A DNA stretch of 64,000 nucleotides, taken from contig JAQWOM010000015.1 of assembly GCA_029245865.1 (NCBI GenBank), positions 62,001-126,000 of the forward strand. Reading direction: 5' to 3'. A program made the translations under genes and the position numbers. Position 1 is the first letter of the stretch, and every line of letters begins with the position of its first letter. Shown in pieces: positions 44,280 through 54,581 of this stretch. The notes below the pieces were generated by a model. The model was not told where the DNA came from. It worked only from the letters and a program-made list of their open reading frames with translations, and searched no databases. The DNA is from Planctomycetota bacterium (GTDB lineage Bacteria; Planctomycetota; B15-G4).

Positions 44280-44858
44280 ATGGCGATTCAGCGAGAAATT
44301 GACTGCGAGTACAGTGACCCGCTGGACCTTATCTGGTTGGAGACGGCCAGAACTCTGGGCATGGAGGTTGAGCGATCGGCGGCCGTATATGCCGCGTGGG
44401 ACGGGGAAGGTGTTCTGTACATCGCAGATTCTGAAAGCATGGACCCCGACGACTGTGTGGCGCAGATGGTGTTCCATGAGGTCTGCCATGCGCTTGTCGA
44501 AGGGCCTGGGTCGTGGGGTGTTTCAGACTGGGGGTTGGTGAACCGTGATGATCGGCATCTCGTTCGAGAGCATGCTTGTCACCGATTGCAAGCCGCACTT
44601 TCTGATCGGTATGGCTTGCGTCGCTTGTTGGGAGTGACGACCGATCACCGGGCTTACTACGATGCGTTACCACTCGATCCGCTGAGCGGAGATGACCCTG
44701 CAGTCGTGCCCGCATGCCGTGGCTGGGAGCGTGCGACAACAGGGCCGTGGGCAGAAGCTTTGGACCACGCGTTGTGCGCAACTGCGCAGATGGCACAGAT
44801 CCTGAAGAGCTTTTCGAGCAACCACTCGCTCTGGTCACGAGTTGTCGACCCTCTTTAA
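44280..44858 (+). CDS. Small HExxH protein, putative zinc-dependent metallopeptidase
   Basis: A 192-residue protein with no signal peptide. The central motif is FHEVCHALVEG with H66, E67 and H70, the zincin HExxH pattern, preceded by a conserved-looking DDCVAQMVFHE helix. Further His and Cys residues follow (REHACHRLQAAL), one of which could be the third metal ligand. I recall similar uncharacterised proteins in diverse bacteria but cannot name a family. A cytoplasmic protease role is an inference from the motif only. It is divergent from the DinB-like gene and convergent with the histidine kinase gene. Confidence 0.7.
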   Translation: MAIQREIDCEYSDPLDLIWLETARTLGMEVERSAAVYAAWDGEGVLYIADSESMDPDDCVAQMVFHEVCHALVEGPGSWGVSDWGLVNRDDRHLVREHACHRLQAALSDRYGLRRLLGVTTDHRAYYDALPLDPLSGDDPAVVPACRGWERATTGPWAEALDHALCATAQMAQILKSFSSNHSLWSRVVDPL

Positions 44859-44874
44859 GGTGACTGGGCCGCGC

Positions 44875-48033
<3,159 letters not shown>

Positions 48034-48172
48034 GGGCTTTCCATGGGCACATGAGTGTCATGCGTATGTTTCGACGCATCACCGCCTTTGCCTTGAACCT
48101 CTGCTGGCCCTTGTCGAAAAGGGCTGGAATTGGCCTCCAAAGGGCCTGTTTGCTGGACGATTGCCCTTGAGT

Positions 48173-48212
48173 TCGCCCCGAAAAGGCCTTTCAGGCGAGG
48201 GGGCCGGGGCGA
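48173..48212. other. Inverted repeat downstream of the 48221-50176 gene
   Basis: Eight-base arms TCGCCCCG (48173-48180) and CGGGGCGA (48205-48212) flank a 24-base loop, just past the stop codon of the exported protein gene. It could end its transcript, but no T-run follows, so a factor-dependent terminator or an mRNA 3' stem is as likely. The rest of the gap up to the kinase start at 48033 shows two weaker hairpins (around 48110-48125 and 48133-48147). Confidence 0.4.
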
Positions 48213-48220
48213 GCCGCGCG

Positions 48221-50176
48221 TTACTGACCCGAAAAGGTGGGGCGCTCGTGAGGCTCGAAATAGCGGGTGGTCGTGCGCGAATAGCGGACGCGCCCGGATT
48301 CGAGTCTCTGCGCGTAGGAGACCCCGGACCGGAGAAAGTCGTAGTGCTGAACGATGGCGCTGAACCTCGGGAGTAAGCCGGAGGCGTATCGAACCATGGC
48401 CGCAGCGGAATTCTTTTCCCCAGCGGCATCGCGCTGTGTGAGGACTTGCCCAGCTGTGCTCAAGACCATGTTCATACTTGTCACCATGATTTGCACCGCG
48501 CCTTGCATCGAGGCGTATCGCTCCGCGTAGGGAGTCAGGGAGGCACTGACCATTGAGTCCCTTGGCAGACCACCGCTTGCTTTGATGGTGGCGTTCTCAT
48601 CGATGCCATCGACTTCTTCCGCGGCCGCCTCCATGGAGAGTGCAAGGGTTTCCTGGGAGTTCGTAAAAATGAGTTTGTTGCCAACGATGCCATAGGTGAA
48701 CTGCGGCATAGGAATCGCGAACCCGGGAGCTTGTATGGTCATGTTGACGTGTTTCATGCCCGGGAAAATTCCTTTCGCATCTCGAATCTCGAGATTCGGA
48801 AGTTCTCCACTGCCTCCGGAGTATTGGATGAGCAATGGGAGCCCCGCCTCGTACACGTTTTCGAGGCGGCGAATGAGCTTGCGTGCCCCCGCAGGATTCT
48901 TGAGTTCGATCATGTAGACATAGTCTTCTGGCTGCAGGGGTGTGGGGTACGCAGCTGGCATCGAAAAGACAACGGTATTGCTGTCCGCGATGGCGAGAAG
49001 ATCTTCCTCGAAGCTGAGGTCAAGAACTGCCTGAATCGTTCTCCAGCCGGCGAGATTTGCTTCGACTTCGAGTTCAGGGTCTCCGTAAATCTGGATGCGT
49101 TCGATGACCCAGTGGTACATCGGCACCAGGTTGACACCGCTTGTCAGCGTAAAACCCGTGGCTTCTGCAGGAACGAAATCGAGAAGGCTGTTTTCATCGG
49201 ACTCGAACATGGCGACATACAGTGGGTTGCGCGCGTCAACGGCTTCGTCTCGATATCGGATCCGTTGTTGCGTCACGACTTCGTAGTCTTTTGCATGTTC
49301 GACGAGGGCGACCGTGTCGACCACGTCGAGTAGGTCGATTACGTCCTCAAGAGGTTGGCGATCCTGTGAGCCGAGATACGGGAGAATGGCTTCTTTCGCG
49401 TCGCTGAGAGCTCCATGAACGTCGACGAATGTGGTGCGAGCCGCGTCTCGAGGCAAATCACCGAAAGCCGCCGTGTAACGCTCGGTCTCGGCCAGGGATA
49501 CGCCTGATGTTCCTTCGAGGCGTGCGAGGGCGCCCTCCAGGAATCCGTGTCCGAAGACGAACATGAATTCATTCTCATGCACGGCCAGTTGAGCCAGCGC
49601 TTGGTCTGCGAATGGGCCCACGTGCAAGCTGTAGATTCTGGTGTCGTCGCGTGTTCTCTTTTTGAAAGAGAGCGAGTCAGGTGCGATCAAGGCCACTGTG
49701 GAGAACAAGTTCCTGAGAGCCTGCTCCAGCTTCGGGGCCGCTTCAAGGTCGGGATTGAACGCGAGGAGTGTGCCCATCGGGAGAACGGGGACCCAAGGGG
49801 AGAGGCCGCCCGTTTTCATCGCGAAGACGGTTTCGTTTTCCGAGAGTGCGGCCCAATCGACCCGATCAATGATCTCGTAGAGGACGTCGCGAAGAGCCCG
49901 CAATTGCGTGCTTGTCTCTGGCCCCATGCCACCAGCCTCTAGTGCCTCCAGGGCAAGGTTGTCGAACCTGGCATCAATGACGGCCCGGATGATTTCCAGG
50001 GAGTAGTCATCTGCGAAGTCAAAGCTGTCAGTCGCAGGGCTGTAGCTGATGAGAAACGCATCGTCTGGTACGACGCGTATGAGTTGGGCATTGCTGGGTG
50101 CTGCTGGCCACAGCATGGCGACTGCCAAGAAGATCGGCAGGGAGTGCCTGGATATGTTGCCCCGGTTCCAGATCAT
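48221..50176 (-). CDS. Large exported protein of unknown function (DUF3352-like)
   Basis: A 651-residue protein with a signal peptide (LPIFLAVAMLWPAAPSNA, cleaved before QLIRVVP). The sequence opens with a VPDDAFLISYSPATDS segment and contains several long helix-strand units such as TTFVDVHGALSDAKEAI and KLEQALRNLFSTVALIAP, which recall DUF3352-type exported proteins, in which a β-α fold is repeated. The resemblance is weak. There is no lipobox, no transmembrane helix beyond the signal, and no known catalytic motif. It lies downstream of the HtrA-type protease gene, separated by 288 bases, and could be independently transcribed. No function is claimed. Confidence 0.7.
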   Translation of the reverse strand: MIWNRGNISRHSLPIFLAVAMLWPAAPSNAQLIRVVPDDAFLISYSPATDSFDFADDYSLEIIRAVIDARFDNLALEALEAGGMGPETSTQLRALRDVLYEIIDRVDWAALSENETVFAMKTGGLSPWVPVLPMGTLLAFNPDLEAAPKLEQALRNLFSTVALIAPDSLSFKKRTRDDTRIYSLHVGPFADQALAQLAVHENEFMFVFGHGFLEGALARLEGTSGVSLAETERYTAAFGDLPRDAARTTFVDVHGALSDAKEAILPYLGSQDRQPLEDVIDLLDVVDTVALVEHAKDYEVVTQQRIRYRDEAVDARNPLYVAMFESDENSLLDFVPAEATGFTLTSGVNLVPMYHWVIERIQIYGDPELEVEANLAGWRTIQAVLDLSFEEDLLAIADSNTVVFSMPAAYPTPLQPEDYVYMIELKNPAGARKLIRRLENVYEAGLPLLIQYSGGSGELPNLEIRDAKGIFPGMKHVNMTIQAPGFAIPMPQFTYGIVGNKLIFTNSQETLALSMEAAAEEVDGIDENATIKASGGLPRDSMVSASLTPYAERYASMQGAVQIMVTSMNMVLSTAGQVLTQRDAAGEKNSAAAMVRYASGLLPRFSAIVQHYDFLRSGVSYAQRLESGRVRYSRTTTRYFEPHERPTFSGQ

Positions 50177-50464
50177 GAAAAGCGCCCTCGACAGTCTCGG
50201 TTTCAGCAGGAGAGAGCAGAGTTCGGGTCAGGCCCTGGGGTCCGCCCCGGGGGGTCTGGCTCTGCATGCGTATCCAATAGCGATTATCCCCCGATGTTGC
50301 CCGAAGAATGAAGCTCGGCGGCATGGGCCACAGTCCTGTCACAGGTAGCCACGTAGGGCCTCTCAGAGGCCTTCGAGCCCTTTTTGCGCAATTCTTGTGC
50401 TTCTGGGGTGTGAGAGATCATTTCGAGAGGATCGGTGTGAAGCGCCGGAGAGCGCCCTCTGCAA
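50177..50464. other. Gap between protease and exported protein genes, with a short palindrome
   Basis: No gene is supported in these 288 bases; a minus-strand frame through 50284-50514 reads as low-complexity charged sequence without a start signal. A perfect 15-base palindrome, GGCCTCTCAGAGGCC, lies at 50357-50371. It may be part of a transcript-end stem of the protease gene or a binding site, and the spacing fits neither strongly. Confidence 0.4.
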
Positions 50465-51649
50465 TCAATTGAGGGCCTGGAGGGTGACATCGACGGCATA
50501 GATTTCCCCCTCACGGTCGAGAGTCAGGGACACCGTATCGCCGACATTGAAGTGCCGGATCGCATCCAAGACATCCAGGCGGCTTCTTGTCGGGGAGTCG
50601 TTGACTGCCAGGACGACATCGCCCCGTACAGGCGTTTCGGCAACGCGCCGTACTCCCAGCAATCCGGCTTGTTCGGCAGCTCCGTCTGGAGCTACGACGA
50701 TGATGTGGGCACCTACCCGCCCCGAGGGGAGAAAGGCCGGGCGCTCATCGAACTGAACTCCCAGAACAGCTTGGGTGATGCCACCCTTCACGATGAGTTC
50801 CGGGACAACTTCGTTCACGACGTCCACCGGGACAGCGAATCCGATTCCCGCCGAGTTCCCTGAGTTGCTGTAGATCCTTGTGTTGACGCCGATCAGCCTT
50901 CCGGCGCTGTCGAGAAGCGGTCCGCCCGAGTTGCCTGGATTGATCGCTGCGTCTGTCTGAATGACATTTTCGATGAGGCGATCTGTCGGAGATCTCATGG
51001 TTCGATTGAGAGCGCTAATGAGGCCTTTTGTGAGGGTCCTTTGCAATCCAAATGGATTGCCGATGGCGAGGACCGATTGGCCGACTCGAAGGTCGCGAGA
51101 CGATCCAATCACCAGAGGGTGAAGTCGATGGGGGGCGGCGTCAATTTTTAACACCGCCAAGTCGTGGTCGGTGGAGTAGCCAACGAGTTCCGCGTCATAC
51201 ATGGCTTCATCGTCAAGAATGACACGCAGGTTCTCATTGACAGAGATTGTGCGCAGCCCCATTGGTGATGTTTGGTGGCTCTGGTTCTGGATCACGTGGA
51301 AGTTGGTCACGATGTGACCCTGCTTGTCCCACACGATGCCCGTGCCGGCGTCGCTCGCATAACCTTCCACAGTGCGATTGGCGAAGTTGACGCGGGAGAG
51401 CACCTGGCTCACGTTGACCACGGACCCACCTGTCTCTTCGAAGACGGCGATCACGGCTTCTTCTTCGTCTGACAATGCGCCCCGGGGTGTGACGGTGCGC
51501 GGCTCAATGGTCGGCTGTCCGAATGTCAGGTCTCCCTGACTCCACATCACATAACCGAGAAGGAGCAACGAGAGAGTCAGCGCCAGACCAGAGAGAATCC
51601 CCGCGGATGTTGCTCCCGCGATGCGACGGCGATGGTCCGAAGGGCTCAT
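50465..51649 (-). CDS. HtrA/DegS-like serine protease with one PDZ domain
   Basis: A 394-residue membrane-anchored protease. The N-terminal helix (GILSGLALTLSLLLLGYVMW) follows a basic cytoplasmic tail, so the protease domain faces the periplasm. The chymotrypsin-like triad is His in TNFHVI (H118), Asp in DHDLAVLK (D163) and Ser in NPGNSGGPL (S241), counted from the chosen ATG. A single PDZ domain (GVRRVAETPVRGDVVLAVND) follows, as in DegS. It may degrade or sense misfolded envelope proteins and regulate a sigma factor pathway. The ATG at 51649 is preferred over a TTG two codons upstream, though no Shine-Dalgarno is visible. It diverges from the TPR gene. Confidence 0.93.
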   Translation of the reverse strand: MSPSDHRRRIAGATSAGILSGLALTLSLLLLGYVMWSQGDLTFGQPTIEPRTVTPRGALSDEEEAVIAVFEETGGSVVNVSQVLSRVNFANRTVEGYASDAGTGIVWDKQGHIVTNFHVIQNQSHQTSPMGLRTISVNENLRVILDDEAMYDAELVGYSTDHDLAVLKIDAAPHRLHPLVIGSSRDLRVGQSVLAIGNPFGLQRTLTKGLISALNRTMRSPTDRLIENVIQTDAAINPGNSGGPLLDSAGRLIGVNTRIYSNSGNSAGIGFAVPVDVVNEVVPELIVKGGITQAVLGVQFDERPAFLPSGRVGAHIIVVAPDGAAEQAGLLGVRRVAETPVRGDVVLAVNDSPTRSRLDVLDAIRHFNVGDTVSLTLDREGEIYAVDVTLQALN

Positions 51650-51838
51650 GGGCAAAGTCGCGACACATTAGCACACACCGCGAGTGTCCTGAATGAAGGC
51701 GGTGTAACAGCAGGATGAGAAGGCCGACGAGATGTTCGGAGCCTCGGGGCCGGCCGCCCCCAGGCTAAACCTTACGCAGGGCGTCCATCCATAAGGCTTG
51801 AGGGGGGCGTCTACTCTCAGAGTTCAGAGAAGGATGTG

Positions 51839-52687
51839 ATGATGAATGCAGGATGCTGGATCGCTTGGACGTTGATTCTCGTTTCTCTTTGCTGGGGGCC
51901 GATTGAAGAGGCTTCGCCCGGCACTCTTGGTGAATTCGCCATAGATACGATGGAGACGAGTGATGAAGAGGTTGTCCTGGAGCCTCTGGAATTACTGGAA
52001 TTAGAGGCGGGGCAAAAGGCTCTTCACGCAGCGGCTGCCTTAAAGAAACGGGCCTATGATTTTGATGGAGAGGAGCGAGAGAGTGGCCTTGTCCGTGCAG
52101 CAGCGGCTTACGGTGTCGTGGCGGACTCGGGTCACTACGGAGTTCTCGAGCGAGTCGAGGGTGCCTTTCGAGCGGGAGAAATCTATCGAGCTCGAGAGCG
52201 GCTCGATGAGGCGCGTCAGCGATTCGAACAGGCTGTCCGGCTTGGAGAAGTGGTTGTTGAGCCGGCTGTCAGGGGGTACGCGGCGCGAGCACTGCTTGAG
52301 TTGGCCCATCAATTGCGGCGCGAGGGACGACTCGATGAGGCGTTGGATGAGTATGGCGCGGTCAGGAATCGATTCGGAGATTGTCCACGGCCCAGCACCC
52401 ATGCGTTGACCTGGTCCGGCAAGATTCAACTGAAGCAAGGTCGAGTGGAGGAGGCGCGCGCAAGCTTCTTAGATTTTGAACCGTTCGTACCCGATTACCA
52501 GATGCAAGCGGTGCGCAACATAGACGATCTTACGGCAGCCTTGGTCCTCGAAGGGGAGGTCGAGCAAGCTCATGAAGTCGTGGCTTTGCTTGAGGCCGCG
52601 CTGTCCTCTACGGGCGGCCGGCTGGAAGACTCGGTTGCGTCAGCACTGCAATCACTTCGTGATAAGATGAAAGAGTTCGGTTACTGA
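51839..52687 (+). CDS. Exported TPR protein, 282 aa
   Basis: A predicted periplasmic scaffold protein. The ATG at 51839, with AGAAGG about six bases upstream, starts a hydrophobic signal (NAGCWIAWTLILVSLCWGP). After an acidic linker, several TPR-like units are seen (EIYRARERLDEARQRFEQAV, LLELAHQLRREGRLDEALDEY, GKIQLKQGRVEEARASFLDF). The helices are rich in Arg, Glu and Ala. Such proteins mediate protein-protein contacts; its partner is unknown. It is divergent from the protease gene and is followed by a strong intrinsic terminator at 52750-52795. Confidence 0.8.
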   Translation: MMNAGCWIAWTLILVSLCWGPIEEASPGTLGEFAIDTMETSDEEVVLEPLELLELEAGQKALHAAAALKKRAYDFDGEERESGLVRAAAAYGVVADSGHYGVLERVEGAFRAGEIYRARERLDEARQRFEQAVRLGEVVVEPAVRGYAARALLELAHQLRREGRLDEALDEYGAVRNRFGDCPRPSTHALTWSGKIQLKQGRVEEARASFLDFEPFVPDYQMQAVRNIDDLTAALVLEGEVEQAHEVVALLEAALSSTGGRLEDSVASALQSLRDKMKEFGY

Positions 52688-52749
52688 CGGCTGGCAAGCT
52701 GTTAGACCTCTGTGAGTACTGGCTCGGGAGAGGGCCATGCTCACGGCTC

Positions 52750-52795
52750 GGGGCGTCCTCTTCTGGGAGAGAGAAGAGGATGCCCCTTCTTTTTT
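52750..52795 (+). terminator. Intrinsic terminator downstream of the TPR gene
   Basis: Two 15-base arms, GGGGCGTCCTCTTCT (52750-52764) and AGAAGAGGATGCCCC (52772-52786), pair over their whole length with one G-T wobble and a seven-base loop, and are followed by TTCTTTTTT. This is a typical rho-independent terminator on the plus strand, 63 bases past the TPR gene stop. Confidence 0.9.
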
Positions 52796-52815
52796 GGGCG
52801 GACGGCTTGCTCCGG

Positions 52816-52835
52816 GCGGCCTTGAAAAAGGCCGC
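52816..52835. terminator. GAAA-tetraloop hairpin, possible end of ugd transcript
   Basis: An eight-base stem, GCGGCCTT and AAGGCCGC, with a GAAA loop when read on the plus strand lies between the TPR terminator and the end of ugd. Read on the minus strand it is 50 bases past the ugd stop, but no T-run follows on that strand, so termination there is only a possibility. Confidence 0.4.
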
Positions 52836-52885
52836 GCCGGATCTATGTCCCCGTATATCCCTGCAGAGCTGGCAGCAGCCAGGTG

Positions 52886-54235
52886 CTAGGTCGTCGAGGC
52901 TGAACGCCGTGCGTGCGTCGTCGGGGCTGAGCCGATCGGGTAGTACGCGAAGCCCATCTTCTCCATCTCCGACTTTGGAAAGATGTTTCGGCCATCGAAA
53001 ATCACAGGACTCTTCAGCTTCTTGCGAATGAGTTCAAAGTCCGGGTTGCGGAACTCGCTCCACTCGGTGAGAAGAAGAAGTGCATCGGCGTTTTCTAGCG
53101 TCTCGTAGGGGTGCTCCAAGTACTGGAGTTTGTCCCCCTTGTCGCCAAGCCTCAGGCTGGCTTGCTCGATCGCTTCGGGGTCGGTCGCCTTCACAGTCGC
53201 GCCCGCTTCGATCAGGCTGTTGATGATGTAGATGGCCGGAGCCTCTCGCATGTCATCGGTGCGCGGTTTGAAGGCAAGGCCCCAGATGGCGAAGGTTCGC
53301 CCGGCGAGGTCGCCCTCAAAGTGTTCACGCACTTTTTCGAAGACCGTGAACTTCTGCTTGGCATTCACTTCCTCCACGGATTGGAGGATCTTGAAGTCGT
53401 AATTGAACTCGCGAGCAGTCCGGATGACGGCCTGAACGTCCTTCGGGAAGCAAGAGCCGCCGTAGCCACAGCCCGCGTAGAGAAAGGGCATGCCGATACG
53501 TGAGTCCGAGCCAATGCCCGTGCGTACGTTGGTTACATCTGCTCCGACCCGTTCGCAGATATTGGCGATCTCATTCATGAAGGAGATTCGGGTGGCGAGC
53601 ATGGCGTTGGCTGCGTACTTCGTGAGTTCCGCGCTCTTCACGTCCATGTGAATGATCTTGTTCGGATTGTCGTGCACGAAGGGCTCGTAGAGGCGGTGCA
53701 TCACATCGCGAGAAGATTCCGTGGCGCTTCCGATGACGACCCGGTCTGGCTTCATGAAGTCGTCGATGGCCGCCCCCTCTTTCAGGAACTCGGGGTTACT
53801 GACCACGGACATTTCATGACTGGTCTCGGTTTGGGCTGCGGCCTTGACCTTGTCGGCAGTCCCCACGGGAACCGTGCTCTTGTCGACAATGACCTTCGGC
53901 CCATTGGCATACTTTCCGATATCCCTCGCCACAGAGAGGACGTACTGGAGGTCGGCACTGCCGTCCTCGTCGGGAGGGGTGCCAACCGCAATGAACACCA
54001 CGTCGCTGGATTCGACAGCATTTTGAGTGTTCGTCGTGAAAGAGAGCCTCTCTTCCTTGACGTTGTGCTTCACCATCTCTTCGAGGCCAGGCTCGTAGAT
54101 CGGGATCTTGCCCTCTTTGAGATCGGCAACCTTTTTGTCATCGATGTCGACGCAGATGACATCGTTTCCGCTTTCAGCGAAACAAGTTCCGGCCACGAGG
54201 CCGACATAGCCGGTGCCGATGACTGCGATGCGCAT
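52886..54235 (-). CDS. ugd: UDP-glucose 6-dehydrogenase
   Basis: A 449-residue enzyme that oxidises UDP-glucose to UDP-glucuronate with two NAD, supplying a precursor for acidic polysaccharides or lipopolysaccharide sugars. The nucleotide loop GTGYVGLVAGTCFAESG is at the N-terminus; catalytic Cys C262 is in GYGGSCFPKD; further family motifs are TPPDEDGSADL, STVPVGTADKV, SNPEFLKEGAAI and the C-terminal GLAFKPRTDDMREAP. The length is normal. It is alone on the minus strand, divergent from the tRNA-Val gene, with a perfect palindrome about 140 bases upstream of its start. Confidence 0.97.
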   Translation of the reverse strand: MRIAVIGTGYVGLVAGTCFAESGNDVICVDIDDKKVADLKEGKIPIYEPGLEEMVKHNVKEERLSFTTNTQNAVESSDVVFIAVGTPPDEDGSADLQYVLSVARDIGKYANGPKVIVDKSTVPVGTADKVKAAAQTETSHEMSVVSNPEFLKEGAAIDDFMKPDRVVIGSATESSRDVMHRLYEPFVHDNPNKIIHMDVKSAELTKYAANAMLATRISFMNEIANICERVGADVTNVRTGIGSDSRIGMPFLYAGCGYGGSCFPKDVQAVIRTAREFNYDFKILQSVEEVNAKQKFTVFEKVREHFEGDLAGRTFAIWGLAFKPRTDDMREAPAIYIINSLIEAGATVKATDPEAIEQASLRLGDKGDKLQYLEHPYETLENADALLLLTEWSEFRNPDFELIRKKLKSPVIFDGRNIFPKSEMEKMGFAYYPIGSAPTTHARRSASTT

Positions 54236-54375
54236 GGTGTCTGTCCTTCGAGGATTTTGTGGTCAATCAGGCCCAGGGGGCGCGAGCGAAGCGCGTGGAC
54301 GGGTGGCCTGAGGAGAGGTTTGAAAAGACCTAGATCGACCAAAGGGGGTCGCGAACAATACCCTGGAAACCGAAA

Positions 54376-54392
54376 CCAGTCAACTTGACTGG
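54376..54392. promoter_or_regulatory. Perfect 17-base palindrome between ugd and tRNA-Val
   Basis: CCAGTCAACTTGACTGG has eight-base arms around a central C. It overlaps the candidate -35 box of the tRNA gene and lies about 140 bases upstream of ugd, so it could be an operator for either. It has the size and symmetry of a dimeric repressor or activator site. Confidence 0.45.
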
Positions 54393-54413
54393 CGAGCCAC
54401 AAACCCGTGTGAT
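54385..54413 (+). promoter_or_regulatory. Candidate sigma-70-like promoter for tRNA-Val
   Basis: TTGACT at 54385-54390 and TGTGAT at 54408-54413 are separated by 17 bases, about 40 bases upstream of the mature tRNA 5' end. The -35 fits the consensus well, the -10 only moderately. Confidence 0.35.
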
Positions 54414-54452
54414 TGAAGGACTTGTGGGTCTGGGGCGGCGACGTCTCATCCC

Positions 54453-54529
54453 GGGCGATTGGTTCAGTTGGCTAGAGCGCCTGCTTTACACGCAGGAGAT
54501 CGGGGGTTCGAGTCCCTCATCGCCCACCA
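54453..54529 (+). tRNA. tRNA-Val, anticodon UAC
   Basis: A full cloverleaf is seen: acceptor GGGCGAT pairing with ATCGCCC, D arm GTTC and GAGC, anticodon stem CCTGC and GCAGG with loop TTTACAC (anticodon TAC at 54487-54489), T arm GGGGG with TTCGAGT and CCCTC, and an encoded CCA end. It reads GUA and, with modified U34, other valine codons. The discriminator base is A, as usual for valine. The downstream giant protein gene starts 52 bases later, so tRNA and mRNA may be read from one promoter with processing between. Confidence 0.96.
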
Positions 54530-54568
54530 CCTCGAGCGCGCTTTCGTACCCTCTGCGGTTCCCTTTTT

Positions 54569-54573
54569 AGGAG
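54569..54573 (+). promoter_or_regulatory. Shine-Dalgarno AGGAG deciding the start at 54582
   Basis: AGGAG lies eight bases upstream of the ATG at 54582. The reading frame is open for 41 more codons upstream but runs through the tRNA-Val gene, so those codons are not translated. The site fixes the real start. Confidence 0.85.
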
Positions 54574-54581
54574 CGCAACTC

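Noticed and set aside
50284..50514. Minus-strand frame of 76 codons downstream of the protease
   Set aside because: It overlaps the protease end, and has no start signal or domain.
54459..54581. N-terminal extension of the giant TPR protein (41 more codons in frame)
   Set aside because: The codons run through the tRNA-Val gene and the peptide is translated tRNA; the AGGAG site and signal peptide fix the start at 54582.
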